Shown piece by piece: positions 8,327 to 17,335 of a stretch of 64,000 nt of DNA. The position numbers were made by a program, and so were the translations under genes. The notes below the pieces were generated by a model. The model saw only the letters and a list, made by a program, of their open reading frames with translations. It ran no database searches and had not been told where the DNA came from. Numbering within the stretch: the first letter of the stretch is position 1; every line of letters begins with the position of its first letter. Origin of the DNA: Paenibacillus sp. MSJ-34 (lineage in GTDB: Bacteria > Bacillota > Bacilli > Paenibacillales > Paenibacillaceae); contig NZ_JAHLPR010000013.1 of assembly GCF_018918005.1 (NCBI RefSeq), forward strand, positions 46,220 through 110,219, given 5' to 3'.

Positions 8327-9628
8327 ATGAGTACGTTTCGGTTTATTCATGCGGCCGATTTGCATTTGGACAGCCCGTTTCGCGGCATGGCGAACGTTCC
8401 TGAGGACGTTCTCGGCCGGTTGAGGGAGTCGACGTTTGCCGCGTTGCGGAATTTGGTCGCTTTGGCGATACGCGAGAACGTCGATTTTGTCGTGCTGAGC
8501 GGCGACATCTACGATGCCGCGGACCGTTCTCTAAAGGCGCAGCTTCGGCTGCAGCGCGGTTTGGCGGAACTGGCCGAGCACGGCATCGCCGTGTATATCA
8601 TTCACGGCAACCACGATCCCGAGAACGGGTTGAAGGCAAGTTTGCAATGGCCGGATAACGTGTTCGTGTTCGGGTCGGCGGAAGCGGAGTGCCGAATCGC
8701 CCGCCGGCGATCGGACGGAGAGCAGGTCGCGGCGATTTGCGGCGTTTCGTACCCGCAACAAGCGGTACGGGACAATATGGCGCTGCGCTATCGCCGTCTT
8801 GCGGGCTCGGATTTGTACCATATCGCTTTGCTGCATGCGAATGTCGACGGAAACCGCAACCACGACAATTACGCGCCTTGCGGCATGCGGGATTTGCTGG
8901 CGTCCGGCTTCGATTATTGGGCGCTCGGCCATATTCACATACGGCAAGTGCTGCACCGGGAGCCGTATATCGTCTATCCCGGCAATACGCAAGGCCGCAG
9001 CGTCAAAGAAACCGGCGCGAAAGGCTGCTATATCGTTACGGTAAACGAACGGAAGGAAACGTCTTTGGATTTTCATCCGCTCGACGATGTGCGCTGGTTC
9101 GCGCAAGACGTCTCGATTGCAGGAGCCGGAACGGAGCAGGCATTGTTGGAACGGCTTGAAGCTGCGGCGGAAACGGTGCGCGAACAAGCGGACGGCCGTC
9201 TGGCTGTCGTACGCTTGACAGTTGGCGGCCGGGATGCGCTGCATGCCCGCATCGAAGGGAGCGCGCTGCTGGAAGAGATGCTGCAGCATTTGCGAGATAA
9301 CGAATCGATGCGGCCGGAAAGCGGCGGGGCCGTATGGTTCGATTCGATCCGCGTGCAATCCGGGCTGCCGCTCGACGAGGAAGCGCTGCTAACGCAAGAC
9401 AGCTTCCTCGGCGAATATTTCCGCTTGGCCGGGCGGACCGCATCCGATCCGGAGCTGTGCGAAGACGTGCTGCGCGAAGCGCTCGCGCCGCTGCTGGCGC
9501 AGCCGAAGCTCGGGCCAATGGCGTCCCGCGCCGCGGAAGCGGAGCGGGACGATTGGTTGCGGCGCGCGCGGGAATTGGCTGCGGTGCTGCTCGCGGAACC
9601 GGACGAAAGCGGGGGAAATGCACGATGA
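8327..9628 (+). CDS. yhaO: DNA repair exonuclease subunit, SbcD/Mre11-like metallophosphoesterase (YhaO)
   Basis: 433 residues. All Mre11/SbcD metal-binding motifs are visible in order: HAADLHLDSPF, VVLSGDIYDA, IIHGNHDPE, LLHANVDG and ALGHIHIRQ. The C-terminal part is the poorly conserved capping region of the YhaO family. It should be a metal-dependent nuclease that partners the ATPase encoded by the next gene, in the manner of SbcCD. The start ATG follows a GGGGTGA site that overlaps the stop of the glycosyltransferase gene, and its end overlaps the ATPase gene by the tetranucleotide ATGA, so the pair is translationally coupled. Confidence 0.9.
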   Translation: MSTFRFIHAADLHLDSPFRGMANVPEDVLGRLRESTFAALRNLVALAIRENVDFVVLSGDIYDAADRSLKAQLRLQRGLAELAEHGIAVYIIHGNHDPENGLKASLQWPDNVFVFGSAEAECRIARRRSDGEQVAAICGVSYPQQAVRDNMALRYRRLAGSDLYHIALLHANVDGNRNHDNYAPCGMRDLLASGFDYWALGHIHIRQVLHREPYIVYPGNTQGRSVKETGAKGCYIVTVNERKETSLDFHPLDDVRWFAQDVSIAGAGTEQALLERLEAAAETVREQADGRLAVVRLTVGGRDALHARIEGSALLEEMLQHLRDNESMRPESGGAVWFDSIRVQSGLPLDEEALLTQDSFLGEYFRLAGRTASDPELCEDVLREALAPLLAQPKLGPMASRAAEAERDDWLRRARELAAVLLAEPDESGGNAR

Positions 9629-12600
9629 GAATCAAGGAATTGCATATTCACGGGTTCGGAGCGCTGCGCGACGTTGAATTGCAATTCGGCGGCGCGCCTG
9701 TCACGATTTTATATGGGGAGAATGAAGCCGGGAAAAGCACCATGTTCGCTTTCATACGAACGATGCTGTACGGATTTCCTTCGCGTCAGGCGGAAGAACG
9801 ATTCGAACCCTCTGACGGCGGAACGCATGGAGGGCGAATGATTGCTGAGGACGGCCGCGGCCGCCTCTGGACGATCGAGCGCAACGGAGCGGGTAGTTCG
9901 CGCATCTCGCTTATAACGCCGGGCGGGGAAATGCGAACATGTACTCAAGCCGAATTGGAACGCGAACTGCTCGGCGGTTTATCGGCAGATTTGTTCCGGC
10001 AGTTGTTCGCCGTCTCGCTAAGCGAACTGCAGCAAATCCGGACGCTGCAGTCGGAAGAGGTGAGCGGCTTCTTGTTCCACGCCGGACTGGGCGGCGGGGG
10101 CGGCATCGTTCAAGCGGAGCGGAAGTTGTCGCAGGAAATGGACAAGCTGTTTCGCCCGCGCGGGCGCACGCAGGAAATCAATCGCGCGATGCAATCGATC
10201 GAGGCGTTGGATAAGGAAATCCGGCAGAGAAAGGCGCTCATCCAGCAATTTAACGATCAATCCGCGCTCGTGGAACGGGTGGAGGGCGAATTGGCGGAAG
10301 CGGAACAAGCGCTAACCGCGCTGCGTGCGCGCGAAGCCGAATTCGCACAGGCGCAAGGATACCGCGATTCGTGGCTGGAAAAGCGGGCGATCGAACGGGA
10401 ATTGGCCGCGCTTCCCGCCTTCCCTTCGTTTCCCGAAGATGCATTGTCCCGCTGGCAAACGCTGCAGCAAGAGCAAGAGCATCTGGAGGTACGCGGCAAG
10501 CAGCTAGATCTGTCTATAGCGAAAATAGACGAGGAACTGGCGTCATGCTCCTACGATGAGAAGCTGTTGGAACAACGGGAAGAGATCGATGGCAGGTTCG
10601 GCCAATTGGACGCAGTTGAGGCGCGCCGGTCGGAAATGCGCGAGTTGGAGGCGGAACTCTCCGCCGAGCGCAATCAACTGGAACGTTTGCTGCGGCTGAT
10701 CGATCCCAGGTGGACGGCGGACGAATTGCGCCGGTTCTCGCTTGGCGCCGGAAGCCGCGAACGGGTGCGGGAAGAGCAGGAACGGAATCGGGCGTACGCG
10801 CGAAGGAGCGAATGGCTGCAGCATGAATGCAGCCGATTGCGAAGGCAATGCGACGCGGCCGGCGAAGAAACGGACGAATTGCGGCGGCGGCTCGAGCAAG
10901 CGGAGGAAGAGCGGAAGCTTCGCTTCGGCCATATCATTCCCCGGACGAAAGAGGAAGGGGAACGGATATGGGCGGAACTGGTGCGCGAAGCGGAGCGGTG
11001 GCGCGAACGCCGTCTGCTGCGGCAAACCGAACGGCGGCAAGCGGAAGCGCAGCGATCCGCGCAGGACGCGGCGGCGGAGCAAATGAGGAAATTGCGCCGC
11101 GCCACATTGATCGCGGCCGGCGCGTTAACGGCGATCGTGCCGTTTCTGTTATGGCGGATCGGGCAAATATGGGAGGCGGCGGCTATTCTCGCAGGACTGC
11201 TCGGATTGGACGCATACCTCTATTTGTCGGGCCCAAGAGGCAAGGAACGGCCCGGCAAGGGAATGCGTCGAGCGGGCAGCTTTGCGGGGGGCGAAGCGGA
11301 TGAGAACGAACCATCGTCCTTGTCCGGCATGGACGACTTGCGTATGCTCGAGCTGTTCCGTTCCCTTGTTCGTTCTCCGGCCGGTTACCGCGGCCAGCCC
11401 GCGATCGGGGAAACCGCGGTTTCCGCCGTCCGGGAACATCCGGACGTAACGGATGCGGATTTCGAAGAGCGAATCAACGCCTTGCGCCCAATGATGGACG
11501 AATGGTTCGATTGGCATCGGGAAACGGAACAGCTCCGGGCCCGTTACCGCGAGAGTGCGCAGGCGGAAGAAAGTTTGCGGCGAGCGCTCGAGGCGCTGGA
11601 ACGCGAGCGGGAAGAGGAGGCGCGCGCCGCCGGCAAACTGGCGGAGGCGTGGGACGAATGGCTGCGGTCGCAATCGTTGCCGGAAGGGCTGTCGCCGGAG
11701 GCCGCGCATGATATATTCCGAACGGCGGAGCAGGCGATGGAACTGCTTCAGCGCATGGAACAGCGTCATGCGAAGAAGGAAGCGATATCCGAACGGATCG
11801 CCGTATTCGAGGAAGCTTGCATGACGTTATTGGCTGCGCTCGAACGAAGCGATCCGGAGGGCGATGCGAGCGGAGATCCGCCCCCATTCGCGGATATTGC
11901 ATACGAGTTGAAGCGGCAGAAGAACAGGCTCGAACGTCATGAGGCGGCGCGGCAGCGAAGCGCGCGTTTGAACGAACGGCGGACGGAGCTGGCGGAAGAA
12001 CGGGAGGAGATCGCCGCCCGGCTCGGACAAGCGCGGGAGAAAACCGAGCGTTTGTTTGCTCTTGCAGCGGCGCAAGACGAGGAGCAGTTTCGCCGCCATG
12101 TAAGGCAGGCGGAGCGTAGAGTTCAATTGGAGCAGGCGCTGCGCCACTTGGATATCGCAACGGCTCATTCCGCATCCATAGATCGGCTCGCGGAAGTGCT
12201 GGAGCGGTATGATGCGGACCGTTTGGGCGAAGCCGTCCGGCTCGTCAGGCTGGACATTTCCGCAGCGGAAGCCCGGATCGGAGAACTGCAGGAACGGCGC
12301 GGACGCTTGCTCGGCGAATTGGATCAACTGCGGGAAGCGAGCGAGCATGAAGACCATTTGCAGCGGAAGGAAGGGGAACTCGCGGTTCTGCATGAGAAGA
12401 TCGGCCGCTACGCAACCTATGCGATCAGCTTGGAATGGCTGAAACGGACGAGACGCATATACGAGGAGGAACGGCAACCGTTTGTTTTGCAAACGGCCTC
12501 GGCTTACTTTGCGGCGATGACGGAAGGGCGCTACCGGCGCGTATTCGCTCCTCTCGGCGAGAAGCGAATGGTGGCGGAACGCGAGGACGGCGCGCTTGCG

Positions 12601-12939
12601 GACAGTTCCCTGTTAAGCCGGGGCACGGCGGAGCAGCTCTATTTCGCGATGCGGCTCGCTTTGTCCGACGCCTTTGCGGCACATCCGCATATGCCGCTCA
12701 TCCTTGACGATATATTCGTCAATTTCGATTTGAACCGGTTAAGCCATACGTTTGACGTATTGAGTTCAATGCGCGACCGGCATCAAATCGTTATGACGAC
12801 ATGCCATGAGCATGTCGTGCGGACCGCGACGGAGCGGATTCGCGATGCGAATGTGATTGCGCTATCCGAGGGGATCGGCCGATTTCCGCTGCTTGGACAC
12901 GATCATGACGAGCCAGACGAGGCTGAACAATCCGAATAA
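9625..12939 (+). CDS. yhaN: SMC/Rad50-like AAA ATPase (YhaN)
   Basis: 1104 residues. The Walker A motif GENEAGKSTM is near residue 32; the ABC signature-like SRGTAEQLYFAMRLAL and Walker B LILDDIFVNFD are close to the C-terminus. Between them run long Glu/Arg/Gln-rich coiled coils, interrupted near residue 500 by two hydrophobic segments (TLIAAGALTAIVPFLL and AAAILAGLLGLDAYL), a known oddity of the YhaN group. The true start is ATG 9625, overlapping the yhaO stop codon. It should form a Rad50/Mre11-like DNA end-processing complex with YhaO. The last 78 bp overlap the convergent ykvI-like gene. Confidence 0.9.
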   Translation: MRIKELHIHGFGALRDVELQFGGAPVTILYGENEAGKSTMFAFIRTMLYGFPSRQAEERFEPSDGGTHGGRMIAEDGRGRLWTIERNGAGSSRISLITPGGEMRTCTQAELERELLGGLSADLFRQLFAVSLSELQQIRTLQSEEVSGFLFHAGLGGGGGIVQAERKLSQEMDKLFRPRGRTQEINRAMQSIEALDKEIRQRKALIQQFNDQSALVERVEGELAEAEQALTALRAREAEFAQAQGYRDSWLEKRAIERELAALPAFPSFPEDALSRWQTLQQEQEHLEVRGKQLDLSIAKIDEELASCSYDEKLLEQREEIDGRFGQLDAVEARRSEMRELEAELSAERNQLERLLRLIDPRWTADELRRFSLGAGSRERVREEQERNRAYARRSEWLQHECSRLRRQCDAAGEETDELRRRLEQAEEERKLRFGHIIPRTKEEGERIWAELVREAERWRERRLLRQTERRQAEAQRSAQDAAAEQMRKLRRATLIAAGALTAIVPFLLWRIGQIWEAAAILAGLLGLDAYLYLSGPRGKERPGKGMRRAGSFAGGEADENEPSSLSGMDDLRMLELFRSLVRSPAGYRGQPAIGETAVSAVREHPDVTDADFEERINALRPMMDEWFDWHRETEQLRARYRESAQAEESLRRALEALEREREEEARAAGKLAEAWDEWLRSQSLPEGLSPEAAHDIFRTAEQAMELLQRMEQRHAKKEAISERIAVFEEACMTLLAALERSDPEGDASGDPPPFADIAYELKRQKNRLERHEAARQRSARLNERRTELAEEREEIAARLGQAREKTERLFALAAAQDEEQFRRHVRQAERRVQLEQALRHLDIATAHSASIDRLAEVLERYDADRLGEAVRLVRLDISAAEARIGELQERRGRLLGELDQLREASEHEDHLQRKEGELAVLHEKIGRYATYAISLEWLKRTRRIYEEERQPFVLQTASAYFAAMTEGRYRRVFAPLGEKRMVAEREDGALADSSLLSRGTAEQLYFAMRLALSDAFAAHPHMPLILDDIFVNFDLNRLSHTFDVLSSMRDRHQIVMTTCHEHVVRTATERIRDANVIALSEGIGRFPLLGHDHDEPDEAEQSE

Positions 12940-13917
12940 CGGATAAAGAATCGACAGAAGCGAACTGAATCCGAATTGGCTGATCGTATAGCAGACGAGC
13001 ATAATGCCCGCCGTAATCCATTGCGGATGCGCTTCAGGCAGCCAGCGCTGCCTGATTTGCAGCGTTACGCCGAAGATGTCGGCTACATAGGTAGTGAATA
13101 TTTCCAGGAAAATAAGAAATAGATAAATAAACTGCACGATGTGTCCCAATTGGTAAGCGATGCTGCCCATCGGGATTTCGAACTGCGTAATGCCGGGCAT
13201 ATAGGCGGAGAGCGCAAAATGACCCGCCAGCAGCATCAGGCCGATGCCCAAGCCGCCCAGCCATCCGCCCCAGCGTATGACCGCTTTATTCGGCATGGCG
13301 GCGCCGACGGGAACGAGAACCGCTTGAGCCATCGCCAAATTGAAGGCGGTATATAAGAAAGGCGCCGCCCATGTGGCGCTCCAGCTGCGATCGCTGATCA
13401 ATGTAATCCAATGATGGGAATAAGGGGATCGCATCGTATTCAGTACGATCAGCACGGTAAACGTCAGCATAAGCGGCACGACGACGGAATTTAAGGCGAG
13501 AATCGACTTGATTCCTTTGCTCAGCAATATATAGGAACAAAATAGGGTGAACAACAGCCCTGTCTGATAATGAATGTTGAAATGCTCCACGAATAACGAG
13601 CCCGCGCCGGCCAGCATGACGCTGTTGACCCCGATCAAGATGATCATTAAAAAAAGGCTGATCCAACGTCCGCCCTGTTCGCCGAATAGATGCTTGTTCA
13701 AATCTTCATACGACTTGGCCCGAATATCGAAGGATAGGAGCATCACCTTCGTTCCGAGCCAAATGAATAACAAGGTCGCGGCAATAATCGTCAAGGGGGC
13801 CCAATTGCCGTATTGGGTAAAAAATTGCAATATCTCCTGCCCGGTGGCGAACCCGGCTCCTACGACCGTTCCGATATATGTAAATGCGATTTGCAGCACT
13901 TTGACGACATGCTTCAT
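12862..13917 (-). CDS. ykvI: YkvI-like multispanning membrane transporter
   Basis: 351 residues with about ten hydrophobic helices and the opening MKHVVKVLQIAFTYIGTVVGAGFATGQEILQFF. The GTVVGAGFATGQE pattern in the first helix is diagnostic of the YkvI family, which belongs to the larger APC-type amino-acid/sodium symporter fold; the substrate is unknown. The stop codon lies within the end of yhaN on the opposite strand, a 78-bp tail-to-tail overlap. The upstream region (13918-14148) carries a palindromic repeat. Confidence 0.8.
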   Translation of the reverse strand: MKHVVKVLQIAFTYIGTVVGAGFATGQEILQFFTQYGNWAPLTIIAATLLFIWLGTKVMLLSFDIRAKSYEDLNKHLFGEQGGRWISLFLMIILIGVNSVMLAGAGSLFVEHFNIHYQTGLLFTLFCSYILLSKGIKSILALNSVVVPLMLTFTVLIVLNTMRSPYSHHWITLISDRSWSATWAAPFLYTAFNLAMAQAVLVPVGAAMPNKAVIRWGGWLGGLGIGLMLLAGHFALSAYMPGITQFEIPMGSIAYQLGHIVQFIYLFLIFLEIFTTYVADIFGVTLQIRQRWLPEAHPQWITAGIMLVCYTISQFGFSSLLSILYPLFGLFSLVWLVMIVSKQRKSADPLG

Positions 13918-13963
13918 CTTTTCCTACCCCCTGAGCTCACGGTTTGTACCCTTTATATTGCGT

Positions 13964-14061
13964 GTTCAAAAAGTCGGCTTTTCAGCACCGGGAAGGTTGC
14001 GAGAACCGGAAGCCCATGCTTCCGTAGCGAGTTTTGCCGCACAAAATTTTCCTTTTTGAAC
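13964..14061. repeat. Palindromic intergenic repeat with GTTCAAAAAG / CTTTTTGAAC ends
   Basis: A 98-bp non-coding element bounded by a perfect 10-bp inverted repeat (GTTCAAAAAG at 13964-13973, CTTTTTGAAC at 14052-14061) and with an inner hairpin CGGAAGC-CCAT-GCTTCCG (14007-14024). It could be a MITE-like or REP-like element; only this copy is seen in the window, so repetitiveness is inferred from its structure. Confidence 0.5.
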
Positions 14062-14131
14062 AACCTCTTATAGTACAAGGTATGTGAGTAGGGGGTGGGA
14101 CATGACTTAAAGTGGCGATCTTGATAAGCAA

Positions 14132-14160
14132 AAAGGAATCCGCGCCATTTACGCGGATTC
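14132..14160 (-). terminator. Terminator overlapping the lipoprotein stop codon
   Basis: On the minus strand AGGAATCCGCG-TAAATGG-CGCGGATTCCT is followed by TTTTTG. The stop codon TAA (14149-14151) lies in the loop, so the last sense codons form one arm. Confidence 0.85.
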
Positions 14161-14814
14161 CTCAACGACAAATAGTTTGATCGACAGAATCGTTTCCGTC
14201 TTCGGATCGATGTCCAGCTTGAGCAGCGAGTCTTTCGCATTGTAGCTGTATACGAAACTCGTGTCGGAATCGGGTTTGCCAAGCGCTTTAACGGCGGCTT
14301 GTTCTTGATCGCCGATCTGCAAACCTTGCAAGCCGGTGACGATATCGGCACCGCTCACCTCGATGAATTGCACCGTATCGTCTTTATGAAACCCGATATG
14401 TAGTCCGTCGTATTCATAAATCGTCATGGACGGCTCGTCTTCAAGGGTGTATTGCTCGACCGGATTGCCGAGCATCTTCACAACGGCGTCCTTCTTCTCG
14501 AACAAAGCGATGCCGCCTAACTTCGGGCGGTCGGGATCGAACGAGCCCGCTCCCGTTTTCTTCTCCGTTCCGGTTTGCTCTTTCGCCGTTTGATCCTTAT
14601 CTTTGCTGGCCGAAATTTCAAGCGGTTCTTTCACTTTATTGGTATCGGTTTTGAACGGGAGCGTCGCATCCGATTGGAACGCGGGAACGGAAGAGGTTGC
14701 CTCTTGATCCGGTCCGGCGGAATGTTGTTCAAGTTCCTGCTTGTTCCCGCATGCCGCAGCCAATACGGCGATAACCGTCAGCAAGGCCAGAATCGTTATA
14801 TAGTTACGCTTCAT
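14149..14814 (-). CDS. Lipoprotein of unknown function
   Basis: 221 residues. A lipoprotein signal peptide is clear: MKRNYITILALLTVIAVLAAACGN, with lipobox LAAAC and Cys as the lipidated residue. The mature part has a Thr/Lys/Glu-rich linker (about residues 24-95) and then a globular region containing LGGIALFEKKDAVVKMLGNPVEQYTLEDE, followed by a second similar stretch LQIGDQEQAAVKALGKPDSD; these two may be related half-repeats. ATG 14814 is chosen for its GAGGTGA site. It is expected to sit on the outer face of the membrane. I do not recognise a specific role. Confidence 0.8.
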   Translation of the reverse strand: MKRNYITILALLTVIAVLAAACGNKQELEQHSAGPDQEATSSVPAFQSDATLPFKTDTNKVKEPLEISASKDKDQTAKEQTGTEKKTGAGSFDPDRPKLGGIALFEKKDAVVKMLGNPVEQYTLEDEPSMTIYEYDGLHIGFHKDDTVQFIEVSGADIVTGLQGLQIGDQEQAAVKALGKPDSDTSFVYSYNAKDSLLKLDIDPKTETILSIKLFVVEESA

Positions 14815-14964
14815 CTCGGTCACCTCAATGTTAAATTTTGCATTATACATATTATTAACGGTTCAAACGGTCAAATAGTTTCGTTTTTGGCGGCAATATT
14901 TTTCTTGATCGAAAGATCGTTCGTATGGTAATTTCAATTAAAGGATTTGCTTGGAGGTCGTAAC

Positions 14965-15537
14965 ATGGAATTGTTGAAACAGAGAATTTTGAAGGAAGCG
15001 GTAGTTTTGTCGGACCAAGTGTTGAAATTGGACGCCCTGCTCAACCACCAGGTAGATCCGAAGCTGACGATGGAAATGGGCAGGGAATTCGCCCGCCGGT
15101 TCGCGGATGCAGGGGTAACGCGAGTTGTAACGATCGAATCGTCCGGCATTCCGGTCGCTTTTGCCGTCGCGTACGAGCTTGGCGTTCCTATGGTGTTCGC
15201 CCGCCGCAAGAAGGCGCTGATCGGCGAGCATGACGCTCTGCACGAACGCGTTCCATCGTTCACGAAAGGAATCGTCACCGATATTATGATATCCCCGCAA
15301 TTTATCGCGGAGGATGACCGGCTATTGCTGATCGACGATATTATCGCGAACGGGGACGCCGCGCGGGGTCTGCTTAAAATTATCGAACGGCGCGGAGCCG
15401 AATTGGTCGGCATGGGCATCGTTGTGGAGAAATGTTTCCAGCCGGGGGCCCGCATGTTCCGCGAACAAGGCATTCGTTTGGAATCGCTCGTCAAAATCGC
15501 TTCGCTTGAAGGCGGCCAAATTCGGTTTGAAGTGTAG
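14965..15537 (+). CDS. xpt: Xanthine phosphoribosyltransferase
   Basis: 190 residues, matching the length of Bacillus Xpt (194). It converts xanthine and PRPP to XMP for purine salvage in the cytoplasm. Conserved features are VLSDQVLKLDALLNHQVDP near the N-terminus, VTIESSGIP, and the PRPP-binding motif LLLIDDIIANGDA (residues 120-132). ATG 14965 follows TTGGAGG. In Bacillus xpt is controlled by a guanine riboswitch; I looked for the conserved TATA..ATGG..GTTTCTACC pattern in the 150 bp upstream and did not find it, so control here appears to differ. No pbuX follows. Confidence 0.92.
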   Translation: MELLKQRILKEAVVLSDQVLKLDALLNHQVDPKLTMEMGREFARRFADAGVTRVVTIESSGIPVAFAVAYELGVPMVFARRKKALIGEHDALHERVPSFTKGIVTDIMISPQFIAEDDRLLLIDDIIANGDAARGLLKIIERRGAELVGMGIVVEKCFQPGARMFREQGIRLESLVKIASLEGGQIRFEV

Positions 15538-15631
15538 CAAATTTTGCCTGCGGTATTCCAATCAGTCCCTTTGCACCCGGTTTGCTTTTCGCTTATAATA
15601 AGGGTAAGTTTGAGGGGAGGAGGCAAAAATA

Positions 15632-15961
15632 ATGGGGAAAGACCTAGTTTCTGTTGAGTTTTTTATGCAAAAGTTGTCAGATGCCAAAGTTCATTTTGAA
15701 CGCGCCTTGGATTGCAAACATACTGAATTCGATGACCTTTACCCCTATATGATTGAACATCCTCAGTTTTTTTGGTACAAACGGTATGTAGCTTGGTCGG
15801 AGCTGCTTACGATCGTCAAATTATGCGAGGAGTTGGACGTATCGTGGTCGGAGCAGTTTACGCCGCAACAGATCGATTACATCCGAAATCGTGTCATGTC
15901 GGCCAAAGTACTCGATTTTTGGTTCGAAACGAACGATACGAAAGAGCATGTGGAACAGTAA
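15632..15961 (+). CDS. Conserved-looking small hypothetical protein
   Basis: 109 residues, soluble, rich in aromatic residues (QFFWYKRYVAWSELL). The start ATG has a very strong GAGGGGAGGAGG site 8 bases upstream, and promoter-like TTGCTTTTCGCTTATAATAAG lies at 15578-15603. No family recognised. It is followed by a terminator-bearing gap and stands alone. Confidence 0.65.
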   Translation: MGKDLVSVEFFMQKLSDAKVHFERALDCKHTEFDDLYPYMIEHPQFFWYKRYVAWSELLTIVKLCEELDVSWSEQFTPQQIDYIRNRVMSAKVLDFWFETNDTKEHVEQ

Positions 15962-16083
15962 CGTCCTTGCCGAGTAGGAAGGATAGGCTGTATTTGTGCT
16001 AGAGGATATCAGATAGGTTCTGTGCAAGGTTTAAGCAACAATCGGTTGTTACAATCGCACATCGCATATACAAGCAAGCGAAT

Positions 16084-16115
16084 AGGCCTGAATGGATATC
16101 ATTCGGGCCTTTTTG
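16084..16115 (+). terminator. Rho-independent terminator
   Basis: AGGCCTGAATG-GATAT-CATTCGGGCCT followed by TTTTTG, downstream of the small gene 15632-15961. Confidence 0.85.
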
Positions 16116-16144
16116 CATCATCATACCATTAGGAGTTGGAGGAT

Positions 16145-16360
16145 ATGATCTCGGAAGAGCAATTGGACGCTTACCGGCAAGCGGGAACGAAAATTAGAGT
16201 TGTACGCGACATTTTGGAAAGAAACGACGTGATCGGAATTGTCGTGGCATGGGACGACGAGCATGCGCTGATCCGCCGCCAAAATCGGAGAGTCGTGCAA
16301 GTGAAACGGACTTATCTGTTCCAGCCGTTCGACGAGGAGCGGCAGAATCCTATTATATAA
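16145..16360 (+). CDS. Small hypothetical protein, beta-rich
   Basis: 71 residues beginning MISEEQLDAYRQAGTKIRVVRD. AGGAG (16131-16135) is 9 bases before ATG 16145. The body alternates short strands (VIGIVVAWDDEHALIRRQNRRVVQVKRTYLF), suggesting a small beta-barrel. No family recognised; the even residue pattern and good ribosome-binding site argue it is real. Confidence 0.6.
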   Translation: MISEEQLDAYRQAGTKIRVVRDILERNDVIGIVVAWDDEHALIRRQNRRVVQVKRTYLFQPFDEERQNPII

Positions 16361-16445
16361 ACGATCTCGCACACGTATAAAAATGAAACTTTAAGCCAAG
16401 CCTTGCGTAACATAGTGATAAGTCGAATTGTGGAGGGATATAGCA

Positions 16446-16766
16446 ATGAAATGCCCGATATGCAACGATGTGCGCATGCGCGAAGTGGAAAAGGAAGGAA
16501 TTATGATCGACGTTTGTCCGGAATGCAAGGGAGTGTGGCTCGATCGCGGCGAACTGGAGAAGCTGATGAGCGATGTGCGGGAAATGCGTCCTGCCTTCAA
16601 TTCCTGGTATGACGAACAATATGAGCGTCGAGACGACAGCTATGAACGGCGGGAACCTTATCGCGATCATGATAAGCATTACGACTCCCATCCCGGATAT
16701 TCCAAGCATGGCTATAAGAAAAAGAAGAAGTCCGTACTGGACGTCTTCGGAGATTTGTTTGATTGA
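16446..16766 (+). CDS. Zinc-ribbon protein (zf-TFIIB type)
   Basis: 106 residues. The N-terminal 42 residues form a zinc ribbon with two CxxC knuckles, MKCPICNDV and VCPECKGVWLDRGELEKL; the GVWLDRGELEKL sequence is the signature of the zf-TFIIB domain found in small bacterial proteins. The rest is a charged tail rich in Tyr, Asp, His and Arg, ending in a poly-Lys stretch and VLDVFGDLFD. TGGAGGGA precedes ATG 16446. Function unknown; nucleic-acid or protein binding is plausible. Confidence 0.8.
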   Translation: MKCPICNDVRMREVEKEGIMIDVCPECKGVWLDRGELEKLMSDVREMRPAFNSWYDEQYERRDDSYERREPYRDHDKHYDSHPGYSKHGYKKKKKSVLDVFGDLFD

Positions 16767-16861
16767 AATAGAATGAAGCCTATATCGCGAAATTTATTTC
16801 TAGCTTTTTGTTGACATTAGGTAGTAGTCCGTGATATATTATTCTTTGTCGTTAGATAAAT

Positions 16862-16948
<87 letters not shown>

Positions 16949-16960
16949 TTTCAACAATGA

Positions 16961-17004
16961 CAGGTTTCTGATCTGCGTTTTCTGGCAGAGCGGAAACCTT
17001 TTTG
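16961..17004 (+). terminator. Intrinsic terminator behind tRNA-Leu
   Basis: AGGTTTC ... GGAAACCT stem with an inner CTGC/GCAG pair, then TTTTTG. A group II intron fragment begins a few bases after the T run. Confidence 0.8.
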
Positions 17005-17008
17005 TTAT

Positions 17009-17335
17009 TTGCGCGCCTAGCCAAGTTAGGCACAACTAACCGGTGTGAGTCCGGTCGAGGTAAGAGCCAAGTCGCCTCGCAGCTGACAGGCAATTGGTGG
17101 AGAGACCCTAAGGTTGAAGCCCTGTGACAAAGTAACTCTCAAGAGAGTGCGAGCAAATCAGCAGGCCGTAACATCAAGTGAATCATGCCGCATCGTCAAA
17201 AAGAACCTGCAAAGGACAAGAGAGAGCCGAGCCTCGGAACATTGGGCGAAGGCCATGGAACGCGTGAAGCTCTTGGAAACGCAGCGCGGAAGAACTCTCC
17301 GGTGAATGGGGTTGGAGAAATCAGCCCCATTTCGG
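17009..17335 (+). ncRNA. Group II intron 5' fragment, copy 1
   Basis: The segment starting GCGCGCCTAGCCAAG and containing GGTGTGAGTCCGGTCGAGG is the 5' end (domain I) of a group II intron. The first 180 bases match 19289-19473 almost exactly. After that this copy differs, with about 110 extra bases before a shared CTCCGGTG(A/T)ATGGGG, and then runs into an IS200-type element. No reverse transcriptase ORF and no domain V/VI follow, so it is a remnant. It lies just behind an intrinsic terminator, the preferred target of group IIC introns. Confidence 0.7.

Noticed and set aside
9036..9684. Open minus-strand frames opposite the yhaO end
   Set aside because: Low-complexity Ser/Arg/Ala-rich shadows in GC-rich DNA.
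14815..14964. Purine riboswitch expected before xpt
   Set aside because: No conserved aptamer core could be found in the 150 bp upstream, so none is annotated.
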